NCBI GenBank assembly: GCA_017860555.1
Contig: JAGDMJ010000108.1
Location: 1-9,049 of the forward strand
Origin: Bacteroidota bacterium
GTDB lineage: Bacteria > Bacteroidota > Ignavibacteria > UBA10030 > UBA6906
Reading direction: 5' to 3'
DNA length: 9,049 bases
Shown: positions 1 through 7,862 of the stretch, one piece after another
Layout of the letters: the number at the start of each line of letters is the position of its first letter
How positions within the stretch are numbered: the first letter of the stretch is position 1
Notes under the pieces: generated by a model
Databases searched by the model: none
Seen by the model: only the letters and a program-made list of their open reading frames with translations
Told to the model about the DNA's origin: nothing
Made by a program: the position numbers and the translations under genes

Positions 1-2785
1 TCTCCGCAGGGAGTTCCCTGATGAAGATGTTCCGGAAGTACAGGGGAGAATTGTGTGCCTGCAGTTCGATCTGTCCTGTGGGATACATGGACTTCTCCCG
101 TTCCCAGTAGTTCTCCAGCACCACGTTGTCCGTGACCAGGACATTGTTCAGGTACACGGTCACCCTCTCGCCGATCATGCGGATGCGGAACGTGTTCCAT
201 TGCCCGGCGGGCTTGTCCGCCTTCCGCAGCGGTGTGCGCGGGTTCTTCTGATTGTTGTAGAGACCGCCGGAACCTTCGGGACCTACGGCAGGATCCCAGA
301 TCTGCGCTTGAGGCGATCCGCGCAGGTAGATGCCGCTGTCCCCCTCCTTCTCGATCTTCCAGTCGACCAGCAGCTCGAAGTTGGCATAGTCCTTCGCGGT
401 GCAGAGGTTGGCGAACCCGTCGCCATTGAACATGAGCACGCCGTCGTCCACAGTCCACTGGCGCCTCATGAGGGAATCGGCGGCTGCCTGCGCTTTGGCG
501 AGCTCGGCAGGCGTCATCTTTGCCCGTGCCGGAGGATCGGCAACAAGTCCCTTCCAGCCGGCCAAATTCTTCCCGTTGAACAAGGCGACGAACCCTTCAG
601 GAGGAACATTCTTGTCCGACCGGGCGACGTCGTATTCCTTGAGCTGCGCCAGAACTTTCGGGCTGGCGTTCTTCTCGATGAACACGCGGACAAGGTCGTC
701 GCGGCTCAGCGTGGCTGGCCTTTCTTCCTCTCCGCCGGCAGCCATTGTACGGATGGCAAGTGCGGCATCCAGTCCGACGGCTTCGTCGCGGAGATACCCG
801 GAGATGATGTGAAGCGCTTCGCGCGAGCCCGCTTTTCCGAGGGAGGCCAGCGCCAATCGCTTTTCCTCGTGCCTCTCGGAGGCCGCAAGGACCTTGCCGA
901 GGAGGGGAACCGACCGGACCGGGGGAAGCCCTGCTTCATTGACCATGCGCAGGCATCCGCGCAACGCGAGAGCCCTGGTTGGCAGCGGATATTTGCCACG
1001 TGCCACGGCAAGGAGCGGATCAAAGCCTTCTATCCCGGGTGCCTCGGCGAGTGCACGGATTGACGCGTCTTTGATGGCGGGGTCTTTTCCGGCAATGCCG
1101 CGAGAGAGAGTCGCCACCGCTTTTGTACCGCCGACGCGCCCGATCGTGCGGATCAGCCGCGTCCTTGCAGCTCCCTCGGCACCATCGAGAGCAGCAAGGA
1201 GCGCGTCGGCCCGTTTGCCCGGGTCGGGGTTCCTGGCCGTCACGGTCACGATGGACCGCTGGATCGCGCTCCATTCGCCTTCATCCCGATCTTCCATGAG
1301 GAGTCTCACGAGTTCCGCCGTGTCGTCCGGGCCGGCAACGTTTTCCAGTGTTTTGATCGCCGCAAGGCGAACCGGCGCCGTCGCATCGCGAGTGAAGGGA
1401 AGGATGTCACGGGGGTGCACGAGGCTGCCGCCTTCGGAGAGGAATTGCAGCAACATGACTCTGGCCGGAGGCATGGCGCTCTGCAGCACTCGAACCGCCG
1501 CCGGAACAGATTGAGTGAGAGGGAGCGGACGAAGCGCGTCGCGAACTGCGGCGATCTCGTCGGGCCGCTCCGTGCGTTCAAGCAGCACAAGAATGCTGTC
1601 AACCGTGTTGGCGGCTCCGAGCTGCGACGCTGCCGCAACCGCCGCGATGCGCACGGAAGGCTCCGGGTCGTTCAGGGCATTGTACACTGCCGGCACTGCT
1701 GACGGATCGTCGCGCTGACCAAGCATGCGGACGACGCCAGCTCGCATTCCGGGATCGGGTTGCTTCATCAGCGAGACCCATCGTTCGGTCACCCCCTCGC
1801 CTGTCATGCCGGCGGCGATATCAAGCGCGCAAGCGCGAACCTCTCCGTTGGCGTCCTGGGCTGCCGTGACAAAGTCGTTCAGCGCCCTTTCCCCGAGCAT
1901 ATCGGCCAGCAAACGGAGCGCCGCGCAGCGAAGATGCGGTTCCGCGGAGCCGGCCACAGAAGAGAGGATTGAGCGGCAGATCTGCTCGGAGAGACTGACG
2001 TGCTGTTGTTCGCCGAGGCGGCGCGCGTACACAAGCTGTAGTGAAGGCTCCTTGATCAGGTCGATGGAGCGTGGGTCCCCGATGGATGCGAGCGCCGCTG
2101 TGGAAGCCTGGCGGAGAGATGCATCGTCTCCCTGCGCCCAGGCCATCAAGTCGACAACGGCCTCCTGGCTTTTCACTTCGCCCAGGGCCTGAACGAGCGT
2201 CGCCTTTCTGGACCCATCAGCGCTCCGTGCCGCCTCAAGGAGTCGAGCCCCGGTTTCGGGTGTGCGAATGGAGACCAGCGCCATTGCTGCGGGCCCGCAC
2301 ATCGACTCGTCTGCGAGAACACTGCCCAGGGTCTCGACGGATTCCGGCCCACCGGCGATCTGGAGTTGCTCAATCACGAACGCCATTGCCGCGGCGGTGC
2401 GCATGGAGCCCAGGGCTGCGCAAAGCGCCCCGGCATATTTCACCCGGTCCGACCCGTGCCCGGGAAGCGTGGCATGGGCGGTCGCCCCGCTCAATGCATA
2501 ACGCACCCGTGAATCGTTCCCCGGCGCAAGGGTATCGAGGGCGTGGCATAGCCTCGTGATGCTCTCCGGTGCGGAATCCAGAAGCAGCGCGCCGATCCAT
2601 CGCTGCTCGGCAGCATCGCGAGCTGGGAGGTGCTCCAGGATCGCATCAAGCTGGATCCTTGTCTCCCGTTGCGGAAGGTCGGCCGGAGACTTGGTGGCTG
2701 AGCAGCCTGCGAAAAGCAACAGCGGCAACAAAAGCGCGAGCGTGAGTTGGACGGCACTCCGTCCCCCCCTGCGTGTTTCCTTCAT
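1..2785 (-). CDS. HEAT-repeat lipoprotein with C-terminal DUF1080 (3-keto-disaccharide hydrolase) domain, 3' end outside window
   Basis: The frame is open from the ATG at 2785-2783 to base 1 (928 codons) with no stop, so the end is missing. Residues 1-28 form a lipoprotein signal: basic RRGGR, a Leu-rich core, then LFAGC with Cys28 as the likely lipidated residue. Residues about 160-700 are helical HEAT-like repeats, for example around 275-325, 347-395, 470-500 and 545-610. Residues about 728-928 are a DUF1080 / 3-keto-disaccharide hydrolase domain: GFVALFNGKNLAGW at 731-744, QWTVDDGVL at 776-784, GDSGIYLRG at 815-823, GQIELQAHNSPLYFRNIFI at 904-922. The last segment is the usual end of this domain, so probably little is lost. 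Known family members cleave 3-keto-glycosides; this activity is inferred here. The start follows oxidoreductase C by 11 bases and has an SD (AAGGAA). HEAT residues about 493-683 are paralogous to the HEAT protein at 7863-9049. Exact substrate and role of the repeats are unknown. Confidence 0.9.
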   Translation of the reverse strand, partial: MKETRRGGRSAVQLTLALLLPLLLFAGCSATKSPADLPQRETRIQLDAILEHLPARDAAEQRWIGALLLDSAPESITRLCHALDTLAPGNDSRVRYALSGATAHATLPGHGSDRVKYAGALCAALGSMRTAAAMAFVIEQLQIAGGPESVETLGSVLADESMCGPAAMALVSIRTPETGARLLEAARSADGSRKATLVQALGEVKSQEAVVDLMAWAQGDDASLRQASTAALASIGDPRSIDLIKEPSLQLVYARRLGEQQHVSLSEQICRSILSSVAGSAEPHLRCAALRLLADMLGERALNDFVTAAQDANGEVRACALDIAAGMTGEGVTERWVSLMKQPDPGMRAGVVRMLGQRDDPSAVPAVYNALNDPEPSVRIAAVAAASQLGAANTVDSILVLLERTERPDEIAAVRDALRPLPLTQSVPAAVRVLQSAMPPARVMLLQFLSEGGSLVHPRDILPFTRDATAPVRLAAIKTLENVAGPDDTAELVRLLMEDRDEGEWSAIQRSIVTVTARNPDPGKRADALLAALDGAEGAARTRLIRTIGRVGGTKAVATLSRGIAGKDPAIKDASIRALAEAPGIEGFDPLLAVARGKYPLPTRALALRGCLRMVNEAGLPPVRSVPLLGKVLAASERHEEKRLALASLGKAGSREALHIISGYLRDEAVGLDAALAIRTMAAGGEEERPATLSRDDLVRVFIEKNASPKVLAQLKEYDVARSDKNVPPEGFVALFNGKNLAGWKGLVADPPARAKMTPAELAKAQAAADSLMRRQWTVDDGVLMFNGDGFANLCTAKDYANFELLVDWKIEKEGDSGIYLRGSPQAQIWDPAVGPEGSGGLYNNQKNPRTPLRKADKPAGQWNTFRIRMIGERVTVYLNNVLVTDNVVLENYWEREKSMYPTGQIELQAHNSPLYFRNIFIRELPAE

Positions 2786-2791
2786 GTATCG

Positions 2792-2797
2792 TTCCTT
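2792..2797 (-). promoter_or_regulatory. Ribosome binding site of the HEAT-DUF1080 lipoprotein gene
   Basis: AAGGAA on the minus strand lies six bases before the ATG at 2785. It overlaps the TGA stop (2799-2797) of the preceding oxidoreductase gene, so termination and re-initiation are probably coupled. It supports the 2785 start. Confidence 0.7.
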
Positions 2798-4074
2798 CAA
2801 AGGTGCCATGGGGCCCGCATCGGGGGATTGGCCAGACGGTTCGCAGCATCATCGCCGACGAAACGTTGACTGACCGGATCGAATTTGAGCGAGCGGCCCA
2901 GTTGCCAGGCGATCTTGGCAATATTGACAAGCGTCGCAGACCGATGGCCGTTTTCCTCGTTGAGGGCGAACTTCGTCCGTGATTTCACCGCCGCGTAAAA
3001 ATCGGTGACCTGCGCCGCGGGCTCAGGGAAGTCGCGCAGCTTCTCTTTCAGGTTCGGGATGTCCGATCGGAACCCTTTGAACAATTTCCCTTTCGGCCCC
3101 TCGATGAACGGGACGTTAGGCTCGACCGGGCTTGCGGTGCCGGGAAGCACGATCTGGCAACCATCGGCATAGGTCAGCGTGATCGTGCGCCAAACACCGA
3201 CCGCGTCAGGGTGTTGCTGATCGGCATCCACCTCGACCAGCACCGGACTTGTGTCGTCCTTGCCCAGCACGTACTGCACGGGATCGAGATAATGCTGGGC
3301 CATATCCCCCAGCCCTCCGCCGTCATAATCCCAGTAGCCGCGGAAGGTGCCGTGGACCCGGTGTGCTGTGTACGGTTTGTACGGGGCAGGCCCGAGCCAC
3401 ATACTATAGTCCAGGCAGGCGGGGATCCACTCGGCCTTCGCGTCGGTTTTTCCGGTCCAGTATTCCTTCCACTCGAAGCCGGTGGCCGCACCGACGGTCA
3501 CCGTGAGCGGCCACCCGAGGAGCCCGCTGTCAACGAGCTTCTTTATCGGGCGGACGGTGGTACCGAAGCCATAGAAAACATCCTCGAACCGGAACCAGGT
3601 ATTAATCCTGAAGATGCGCCCGTACTGCCGGACCGACTCAACGACCTTCTGGCCTTCGGCGATTGTGCGGGTCATCGGCTTTTCACACCAGATGTCCTTT
3701 CCCGCCCGCGCGGCAGCAATGCTGATCAGGGCATGCCAGTGCGGGGGCGTCGCGATATGGACGACATCAATATCACGTCGCTCAAGCAACTCTCTGAAGT
3801 CATGGTACGCCACCACATCCTTTCCGCCAACGTTGAGCGCCGATTGCAGATGTTCGTCATCCACATCGCAGACAGCCACGAGGCGAGCTCCGGGTTCCGT
3901 CAAATGCCAATGCCCCATCCCGCCGACTCCGATCACCGCTTTGGTGATCTCATCGCTGGGAGAGACGTACCCCGGGCCACCCAGGACACGCCGGGGGACG
4001 ATGGCAAAGAGCGCGGTGGTACCGAGGGCAGCCTTTACGAATTTCCGCCTGCTGATCCGTGAATCAATTGACAT
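2797..4074 (-). CDS. Gfo/Idh/MocA family oxidoreductase C, Tat-exported
   Basis: This 425-residue NAD(P)-dependent sugar dehydrogenase-type protein starts with a twin-arginine signal (SRRKFVKAALG at residues 8-18, hydrophobic to about 26). It is probably exported folded to the periplasm or anchored by the uncut signal. The Rossmann dinucleotide site is GVGGMG at 49-54. The family EKP motif is at 131-133, with Lys132 the expected catalytic or cofactor-contacting lysine. The C-terminal domain has GDMAQHYLD at 256-264, with His261 and Asp264 in the usual active-site positions. The ATG at 4074 was chosen because the Tat signal starts there. An in-frame ATG at 4089 would add only five residues, and a TTG at 4203 would add a basic, non-signal stretch overlapping the permease gene. 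It begins 7 bases after the permease stop, so it is surely co-transcribed. Substrate unknown; a glycoside or sugar C3 dehydrogenase is one plausible role. Confidence 0.93.
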   Translation of the reverse strand: MSIDSRISRRKFVKAALGTTALFAIVPRRVLGGPGYVSPSDEITKAVIGVGGMGHWHLTEPGARLVAVCDVDDEHLQSALNVGGKDVVAYHDFRELLERRDIDVVHIATPPHWHALISIAAARAGKDIWCEKPMTRTIAEGQKVVESVRQYGRIFRINTWFRFEDVFYGFGTTVRPIKKLVDSGLLGWPLTVTVGAATGFEWKEYWTGKTDAKAEWIPACLDYSMWLGPAPYKPYTAHRVHGTFRGYWDYDGGGLGDMAQHYLDPVQYVLGKDDTSPVLVEVDADQQHPDAVGVWRTITLTYADGCQIVLPGTASPVEPNVPFIEGPKGKLFKGFRSDIPNLKEKLRDFPEPAAQVTDFYAAVKSRTKFALNEENGHRSATLVNIAKIAWQLGRSLKFDPVSQRFVGDDAANRLANPPMRAPWHL

Positions 4075-4080
4075 ATGGCT

Positions 4081-4086
4081 CTCACC
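4081..4086 (-). promoter_or_regulatory. Weak ribosome binding site of oxidoreductase C
   Basis: GGTGAG on the minus strand ends six bases before the ATG at 4074 and contains the TGA stop of the permease gene. It is an imperfect Shine-Dalgarno match, so translation may depend on coupling to the upstream permease. It favours 4074 over the ATG at 4089, for which it would lie downstream. Confidence 0.45.
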
Positions 4087-5314
4087 CATTTTCCATGGCC
4101 GAGGAACGCGACGGCGCTTTCTCTTTGAACAGGATCGCGAAGACCACCGTGATGATCCCCGCAAACACCGCAGGCACAAGCCAGAATGTCCGCCACTGTT
4201 CAAGCATATGTTCGCCGTTGGCGCCTACAATCCCGTTGTGGAGCCAGCCGGCGATCTGTGCGCCGATGAACATGCCGATTCCCTGTGTCATCAGCACCAG
4301 GAATCCCTGCGCCTGCCCACGGATCACCGGTGTGGACACCTTGTCGACGAAGATCTGCCCGGCCACGAAGAAGAAATCGTAGCAGATCCCATGAAGGATG
4401 ATCCCAAACATAATCATCCAGAAGATCCCGTCGGGAGCTGCGACCGCGAAGAGGACGTAGCGCAACACCCAGGCGAACATCCCGATCACCAGCATCCACT
4501 TTATTCCGAGGCGCGTGAAGAGGAAGGGCATGATCACGATAAAAAGCACCTCGAACATCTGGCCGAAGGACATCTTGAAGCCCGGGTCACTCAGCCCGGC
4601 ATCATTGACGAAGACCGGAGCGTAGGAATAGTACGCCGCGAGCGGTATGCAGATGAGCAGAGAACAGACGATGAGGACGATGAAGGGCCTGCTCTTGAGC
4701 TGGGCAAGTGCGTCCAGGCCCATGATGCCACGCACGGTGACCTTCTCCTTGGGCGCCGGCGGTGTATGCGGGAGCGCAAAGGAAAAGAGCCCCATGAACA
4801 GCCCTGCAATCGCGGCGATGCGCAGCGGAAGGGAGGTCTCATCGGCTTTGAGCACGTAGCTGACCAGGATCCCCGCGACGATCCAACCGATGGTACCGAA
4901 GACGCGGATCAACGGAAACTGCTTTTCCTGATTGGTGAGATGATGGAAGGCCAGCGAATTGACAAGCGCAAGCGTCGGCATGTAGCAGAGCATGTGGACA
5001 AGCAGCAGGATGACGAACAGCGACGCACCGGAGGGGCCGCCCTGGGCTACCAGTGGGGCCAGGAACATCGCGGCCGCACCGATGAGATGGAGGACGCCAA
5101 GGACTTTCTCCGTCGAGAAGAACCTGTCGGCAACCATCCCGAGAAAGAAGGGAGAGATGATTGCCCCGATGGGCCCGACCGTGTAGGCCCAGTAGATCAT
5201 GTCGCCCAGTCCGATACTGGCCATGTAGTTTCCCACCGTCACATACCATGCACCCCAGACAAAGAACTCCAGGAACATCATGATGCTGAGTTTCGTGTAC
5301 GCGTCGCGTTTCAC
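4082..5314 (-). CDS. MFS permease, nucleoside:H+ symporter-like
   Basis: This 410-residue inner-membrane transporter has about 12 hydrophobic segments, roughly at 8-30, 42-62, 70-90, 97-118, 134-155, 165-182, 209-229, 252-270, 273-293, 297-316, 334-357 and 375-395. Several stretches resemble the nucleoside:H+ symporter branch of the major facilitator superfamily: an N-terminus with FLEFFVWGAWYVT (14-26), SPFFLGMVADRFF (54-66) between TM2 and TM3, RVFGTIGWIVAG (137-148), and CYDFFFVAGQIFVD (311-324). In clusters of sugar dehydrogenases such permeases probably import sugars or their oxidised products rather than nucleosides; that is inference. The start codon is GTG at 5314, supported by GGAG seven bases upstream; the next Met lies at residue 12, inside TM1. 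It begins 40 bases after oxidoreductase B and ends 7 bases before oxidoreductase C. Confidence 0.93.
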   Translation of the reverse strand: MKRDAYTKLSIMMFLEFFVWGAWYVTVGNYMASIGLGDMIYWAYTVGPIGAIISPFFLGMVADRFFSTEKVLGVLHLIGAAAMFLAPLVAQGGPSGASLFVILLLVHMLCYMPTLALVNSLAFHHLTNQEKQFPLIRVFGTIGWIVAGILVSYVLKADETSLPLRIAAIAGLFMGLFSFALPHTPPAPKEKVTVRGIMGLDALAQLKSRPFIVLIVCSLLICIPLAAYYSYAPVFVNDAGLSDPGFKMSFGQMFEVLFIVIMPFLFTRLGIKWMLVIGMFAWVLRYVLFAVAAPDGIFWMIMFGIILHGICYDFFFVAGQIFVDKVSTPVIRGQAQGFLVLMTQGIGMFIGAQIAGWLHNGIVGANGEHMLEQWRTFWLVPAVFAGIITVVFAILFKEKAPSRSSAMENG

Positions 5315-5320
5315 GTGCAG

Positions 5321-5326
5321 TCTCCA
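5321..5326 (-). promoter_or_regulatory. Ribosome binding site deciding the GTG start of the permease
   Basis: TGGAGA on the minus strand places its GGAG core seven bases before the GTG at 5314. No ATG is available at a suitable distance, so this site fixes the non-ATG start. Confidence 0.65.
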
Positions 5327-5354
5327 GTAGTGAATGCTCTTGTGGGACCGGGTC

Positions 5355-6422
5355 TTACTCTCCGAGTGTCACTACCTGTCCGGTTCTTACCGACTCGTCC
5401 GCGGCCAGCACGATCCGGAGGCTGCTGATGGCATCCGCCAGGTGTCCGGCCAGGTCAAGATCCTCGTTGATCGCTTTCAGGAAATAGGCCTGCTCACGGT
5501 TGCACAGCTCCTGGTGGTCCGGCTCATCGTGTGTGTCGATCAGGACATCCTTCTGCGCAAATTTGCCCTTGGCGTCCATAGACGAAAAATGTCGGACCAG
5601 GCTGCTGGTCTTCGTATGGGAGTTGATGTCGGAAGAGGACTTTGCAGTCTTCCTGTCCCCGATGCTGACGCAACCGAGCGGGCCGATCACATCCTTGACG
5701 AAGTATGCGGTCTCACTCATCATGGGTCCCCAGCCCGCCTCGTACCATCCCACAGAACCATCGGCGAAGGTCACCTGGAGCTGCCCGTAGTTATACATCC
5801 CGACCGCGATCTCTCCCGTCAGCCGGGCACCGATCGCGTGTACGCGCACAGGGCGGCTGCGGGTCATCTGGCACATCACATCCACATAGTGCACGCCGCA
5901 GTCGACGATGGGAGACATGGATTGCATGAGCTTCTTGTGCACCTCCCATTCCGCTCCTTTGCTTTGCTGGTTCAGATTCATCCTCATGACCAGCGGTTTA
6001 CCGAGCGAACGGGCGATCTCGATGAAGTGAGTCCAGGCAGGATGGTGACGCAGGATGTAGCCGACGACTACCTTTCTCTCCGATTCTTTCGCGATCGCGA
6101 CGATTTCCCGCGCCTGCTCCACGGTAAGGGCAATTGGTTTTTCTACAAAAACGTGCATCCCTGCGCGCAGCGCCTGCACGGTTAAATCGCGGTGAGTTTC
6201 CGGATAGGTACACACCGCCACGGCATGCGGGCGAGCGGCGGCCATGGCGGCATCGACGGAGTCGAATTCCGGGATGCCGCCCAGTTCCTGCGATAACCGC
6301 GCACGTGCCTCGGCGTTCCTGTCGACCAACCCCGCAAGCTCGAACCCATCGAGCCGGTGATAGGCCCGCGCATGGGAGGAACCCATGGTCCCGCATCCGA
6401 TCACAATGACCCTGATTGTCAT
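5355..6422 (-). CDS. Gfo/Idh/MocA family oxidoreductase B, cytoplasmic
   Basis: This is a 355-residue NAD(P)-dependent dehydrogenase-type protein of usual family length with no signal peptide; the Rossmann fold starts at once (MTIRVIVIGCGTMG, with GCGTMG at 9-14). Asp34 at the end of the second strand suggests preference for NAD. EKP is at 94-96 (Lys95 the catalytic candidate), and the D-x3-H pair Asp174/His178 within IVDCGVHYVD (172-181) matches the substrate-site motif of inositol 2-dehydrogenase-like members. The ATG at 6422 overlaps the TGA of oxidoreductase A as ATGA (6422-6419). Upstream in-frame ATGs at 6434 and 6509 would only add residues encoded inside gene A and do not fit the fold. 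Being cytoplasmic, it may handle the sugar after import, for example reducing or oxidising a keto-sugar or inositol-like intermediate. Substrate unknown. Confidence 0.93.
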   Translation of the reverse strand: MTIRVIVIGCGTMGSSHARAYHRLDGFELAGLVDRNAEARARLSQELGGIPEFDSVDAAMAAARPHAVAVCTYPETHRDLTVQALRAGMHVFVEKPIALTVEQAREIVAIAKESERKVVVGYILRHHPAWTHFIEIARSLGKPLVMRMNLNQQSKGAEWEVHKKLMQSMSPIVDCGVHYVDVMCQMTRSRPVRVHAIGARLTGEIAVGMYNYGQLQVTFADGSVGWYEAGWGPMMSETAYFVKDVIGPLGCVSIGDRKTAKSSSDINSHTKTSSLVRHFSSMDAKGKFAQKDVLIDTHDEPDHQELCNREQAYFLKAINEDLDLAGHLADAISSLRIVLAADESVRTGQVVTLGE

Positions 6423-7786
6423 ACGAGCTTCCATCCTTCCCGGTATGCCATGTGCAGAAACTCGTTCGCTTCGGGGAGATTGGTAATCTTCATGTTGGCG
6501 GAATCCCATTGAAGCGTCACGTTCTTGCTTGCCATCCGGACGGCAATGTTGCCGAGCAGCATGAGCTCAGTCAACGGACCGGAATAGGAGAAGTCGGTTG
6601 TAGACTTTTCCCCTTTCTTGCAGGCCGCAATCCACTCTTCGGCAATCCCGGGCGACCGCGGAATGGTCTTCGGGGGGCGTTTATACTCGACCATCTTGGT
6701 CTCCGGGAAGAGCCGGGGGTTGGCCCCGTAGGTGCCGCACATCAACTTTGCCTTTGTTCCGATGAAGATCAAGCCGCCCCCATCGTCGCCCGTGCGACGG
6801 CCAGGCTCAAGATCGTCAGGCCGGGGAGGCGTCAGGCCGCCATCGTACCAGTGCATGGACACCGGGGGCATATTGCCGCGCGCCGGGAATCTGTAGTGGA
6901 TCGTCGAGGCGAGAGGATAGCTGGCCTCGGTGAACTTCGTGCAGCTTGCATCAATCTGCGCGGGGGGCCCGAGTTCGAGGGCCCAGAAGGCGGTATCAAT
7001 GAGATGCGCCCCCATGTCTCCGACGGCTCCGGTCCCGAAGTCCCACCAACCGCGCCAGACGAAGTGGCACAAGGCCGGATGATACGGACGGTATCTGGCC
7101 GGCCCGAGCCAGAGATTCCAATCGAGGGTCGGAGGAACCGAGGGAAGAGTATCCGGGGCGTCTACCCCTTGCGGCCAGATCGGCCGGTTTGTCCAGACGT
7201 GCACTTCGCTCACATCGCCAATCGCACCGTCCGCGATCCATTCCTTCACCAGGCGTGCACCCTCACCGGCATGCCCCTGGTTGCCCATCTGCGTGGTGAC
7301 TCCTTTCTCTTTCGCCAACTTGGTCAGCTCACGCGCTTCCTGGATCGTATGTGTGAGTGGTTTCTGCACGAACACATGCTTGCCCATCTGCATTGCCATC
7401 GCGGCGACGACGGCATGCGTATGGTCCGGCGTGCTGACTGTCACTGCGTCGAGCTTTTCTTTCTCCAGCATCTGGCGGAAGTCCCGGTACTTCTTCGCTT
7501 TCCCGAGCTGCGGATTCTGGGGGCCATCCTCCTTGAGAACCATGGCAATGTGCTCATCGTCCACATCGCACAGCGCGACGATGTTTTCCGTGCTCACGGC
7601 CTGGATGTCGGATTGCCCTTTCCCGCCGACGCCCACGCATCCGATATTCAGCTTGTCACTTGGCGCCGTATACCCCGGGCCGCCGAGGACATGCCGTGGA
7701 ACAATCGTGAAAGCCGCCGCTGCCGCAGTGGTGCCCAGGAATTCCCGGCGCGACACTGTGCCCGAGGGAATCGTGTACTTCTTCAT
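6419..7786 (-). CDS. Gfo/Idh/MocA family oxidoreductase A, Tat-exported
   Basis: This 455-residue protein opens with a twin-arginine signal (SRREFLG at 12-18, then an Ala-rich core to about 29). The next segment, IVPRHVLGGPGY, is nearly the same as in oxidoreductase C. The Rossmann site is GVGGKG at 52-57, followed by a strand ending in CDVDD (73-77). The family's EKP motif reads QKP here (141-143, Lys142 kept). GDMGAHLID at 256-264 carries the expected His261 and Asp264. The size and Tat signal match the large exported Gfo/Idh/MocA subfamily of Bacteroidota and Planctomycetota, whose members are often annotated only as oxidoreductases; Zymomonas glucose-fructose oxidoreductase is a characterised Tat-exported relative that carries bound NADP. 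The ATG at 7786 has a very good SD (AAGGAG). It follows the HEAT gene by 76 bases and overlaps gene B by 4. Substrate unknown; glycoside C3 oxidation is a plausible role. Confidence 0.94.
   Translation of the reverse strand: MKKYTIPSGTVSRREFLGTTAAAAAFTIVPRHVLGGPGYTAPSDKLNIGCVGVGGKGQSDIQAVSTENIVALCDVDDEHIAMVLKEDGPQNPQLGKAKKYRDFRQMLEKEKLDAVTVSTPDHTHAVVAAMAMQMGKHVFVQKPLTHTIQEARELTKLAKEKGVTTQMGNQGHAGEGARLVKEWIADGAIGDVSEVHVWTNRPIWPQGVDAPDTLPSVPPTLDWNLWLGPARYRPYHPALCHFVWRGWWDFGTGAVGDMGAHLIDTAFWALELGPPAQIDASCTKFTEASYPLASTIHYRFPARGNMPPVSMHWYDGGLTPPRPDDLEPGRRTGDDGGGLIFIGTKAKLMCGTYGANPRLFPETKMVEYKRPPKTIPRSPGIAEEWIAACKKGEKSTTDFSYSGPLTELMLLGNIAVRMASKNVTLQWDSANMKITNLPEANEFLHMAYREGWKLV
6428..6432 (-). promoter_or_regulatory. 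Ribosome binding site of oxidoreductase B, inside gene A
   Basis: GGAAG on the minus strand lies five bases before the ATG at 6422, within the last codons of oxidoreductase A. It supports the ATGA-overlap start rather than the ATG at 6434, which would sit directly against the preceding GGAAGG. Confidence 0.5.
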
Positions 7787-7791
7787 TAGTT

Positions 7792-7797
7792 CTCCTT
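7792..7797 (-). promoter_or_regulatory. Strong ribosome binding site of oxidoreductase A
   Basis: AAGGAG on the minus strand lies five bases before the ATG at 7786, the best Shine-Dalgarno match in the window. It sits in the longest spacer (7787-7862, 76 bases), in which I see no convincing promoter boxes and no hairpin followed by a T-run. Confidence 0.8.
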
Positions 7798-7862
7798 TCG
7801 TTCAACAAGCCAGATGTTTCGATTTTGGAAAAGATTCTTCACTGCGGCGTCCAGCGTGAGGA

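Noticed and set aside
53..1063. A 336-codon open frame on the plus strand
   Set aside because: It is antisense to the DUF1080 domain and the last HEAT repeats, which are clearly recognisable on the minus strand; the plus-strand product resembles nothing.
4075..4203. Longer form of oxidoreductase C from a TTG at 4203
   Set aside because: It would put a 43-residue basic stretch before a normal Tat signal and overlap the permease gene by about 120 bases.
3614..5428. A 604-codon open frame on the plus strand
   Set aside because: It lies antisense to oxidoreductase C and the permease. Its His/Asp/Glu/Gln-rich product is what the complement of hydrophobic membrane-segment codons gives, and it shows no recognisable domain.
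6423..6509. Longer form of oxidoreductase B from ATG at 6509
   Set aside because: The extra 29 residues precede the first strand of the Rossmann fold, where the family normally begins, and lie wholly inside gene A.
6416..7789. A 457-codon plus-strand frame mirroring oxidoreductase A
   Set aside because: It mirrors the whole of gene A, a common effect of GC-rich codon use. The minus-strand frame has a Tat signal, a Rossmann motif and a strong SD.
7787..7862. Terminator or internal promoter in the 76-base spacer
   Set aside because: I found only weak, mismatched inverted repeats with no following T-run, and no convincing -35/-10 or Bacteroidota-type -33/-7 boxes.
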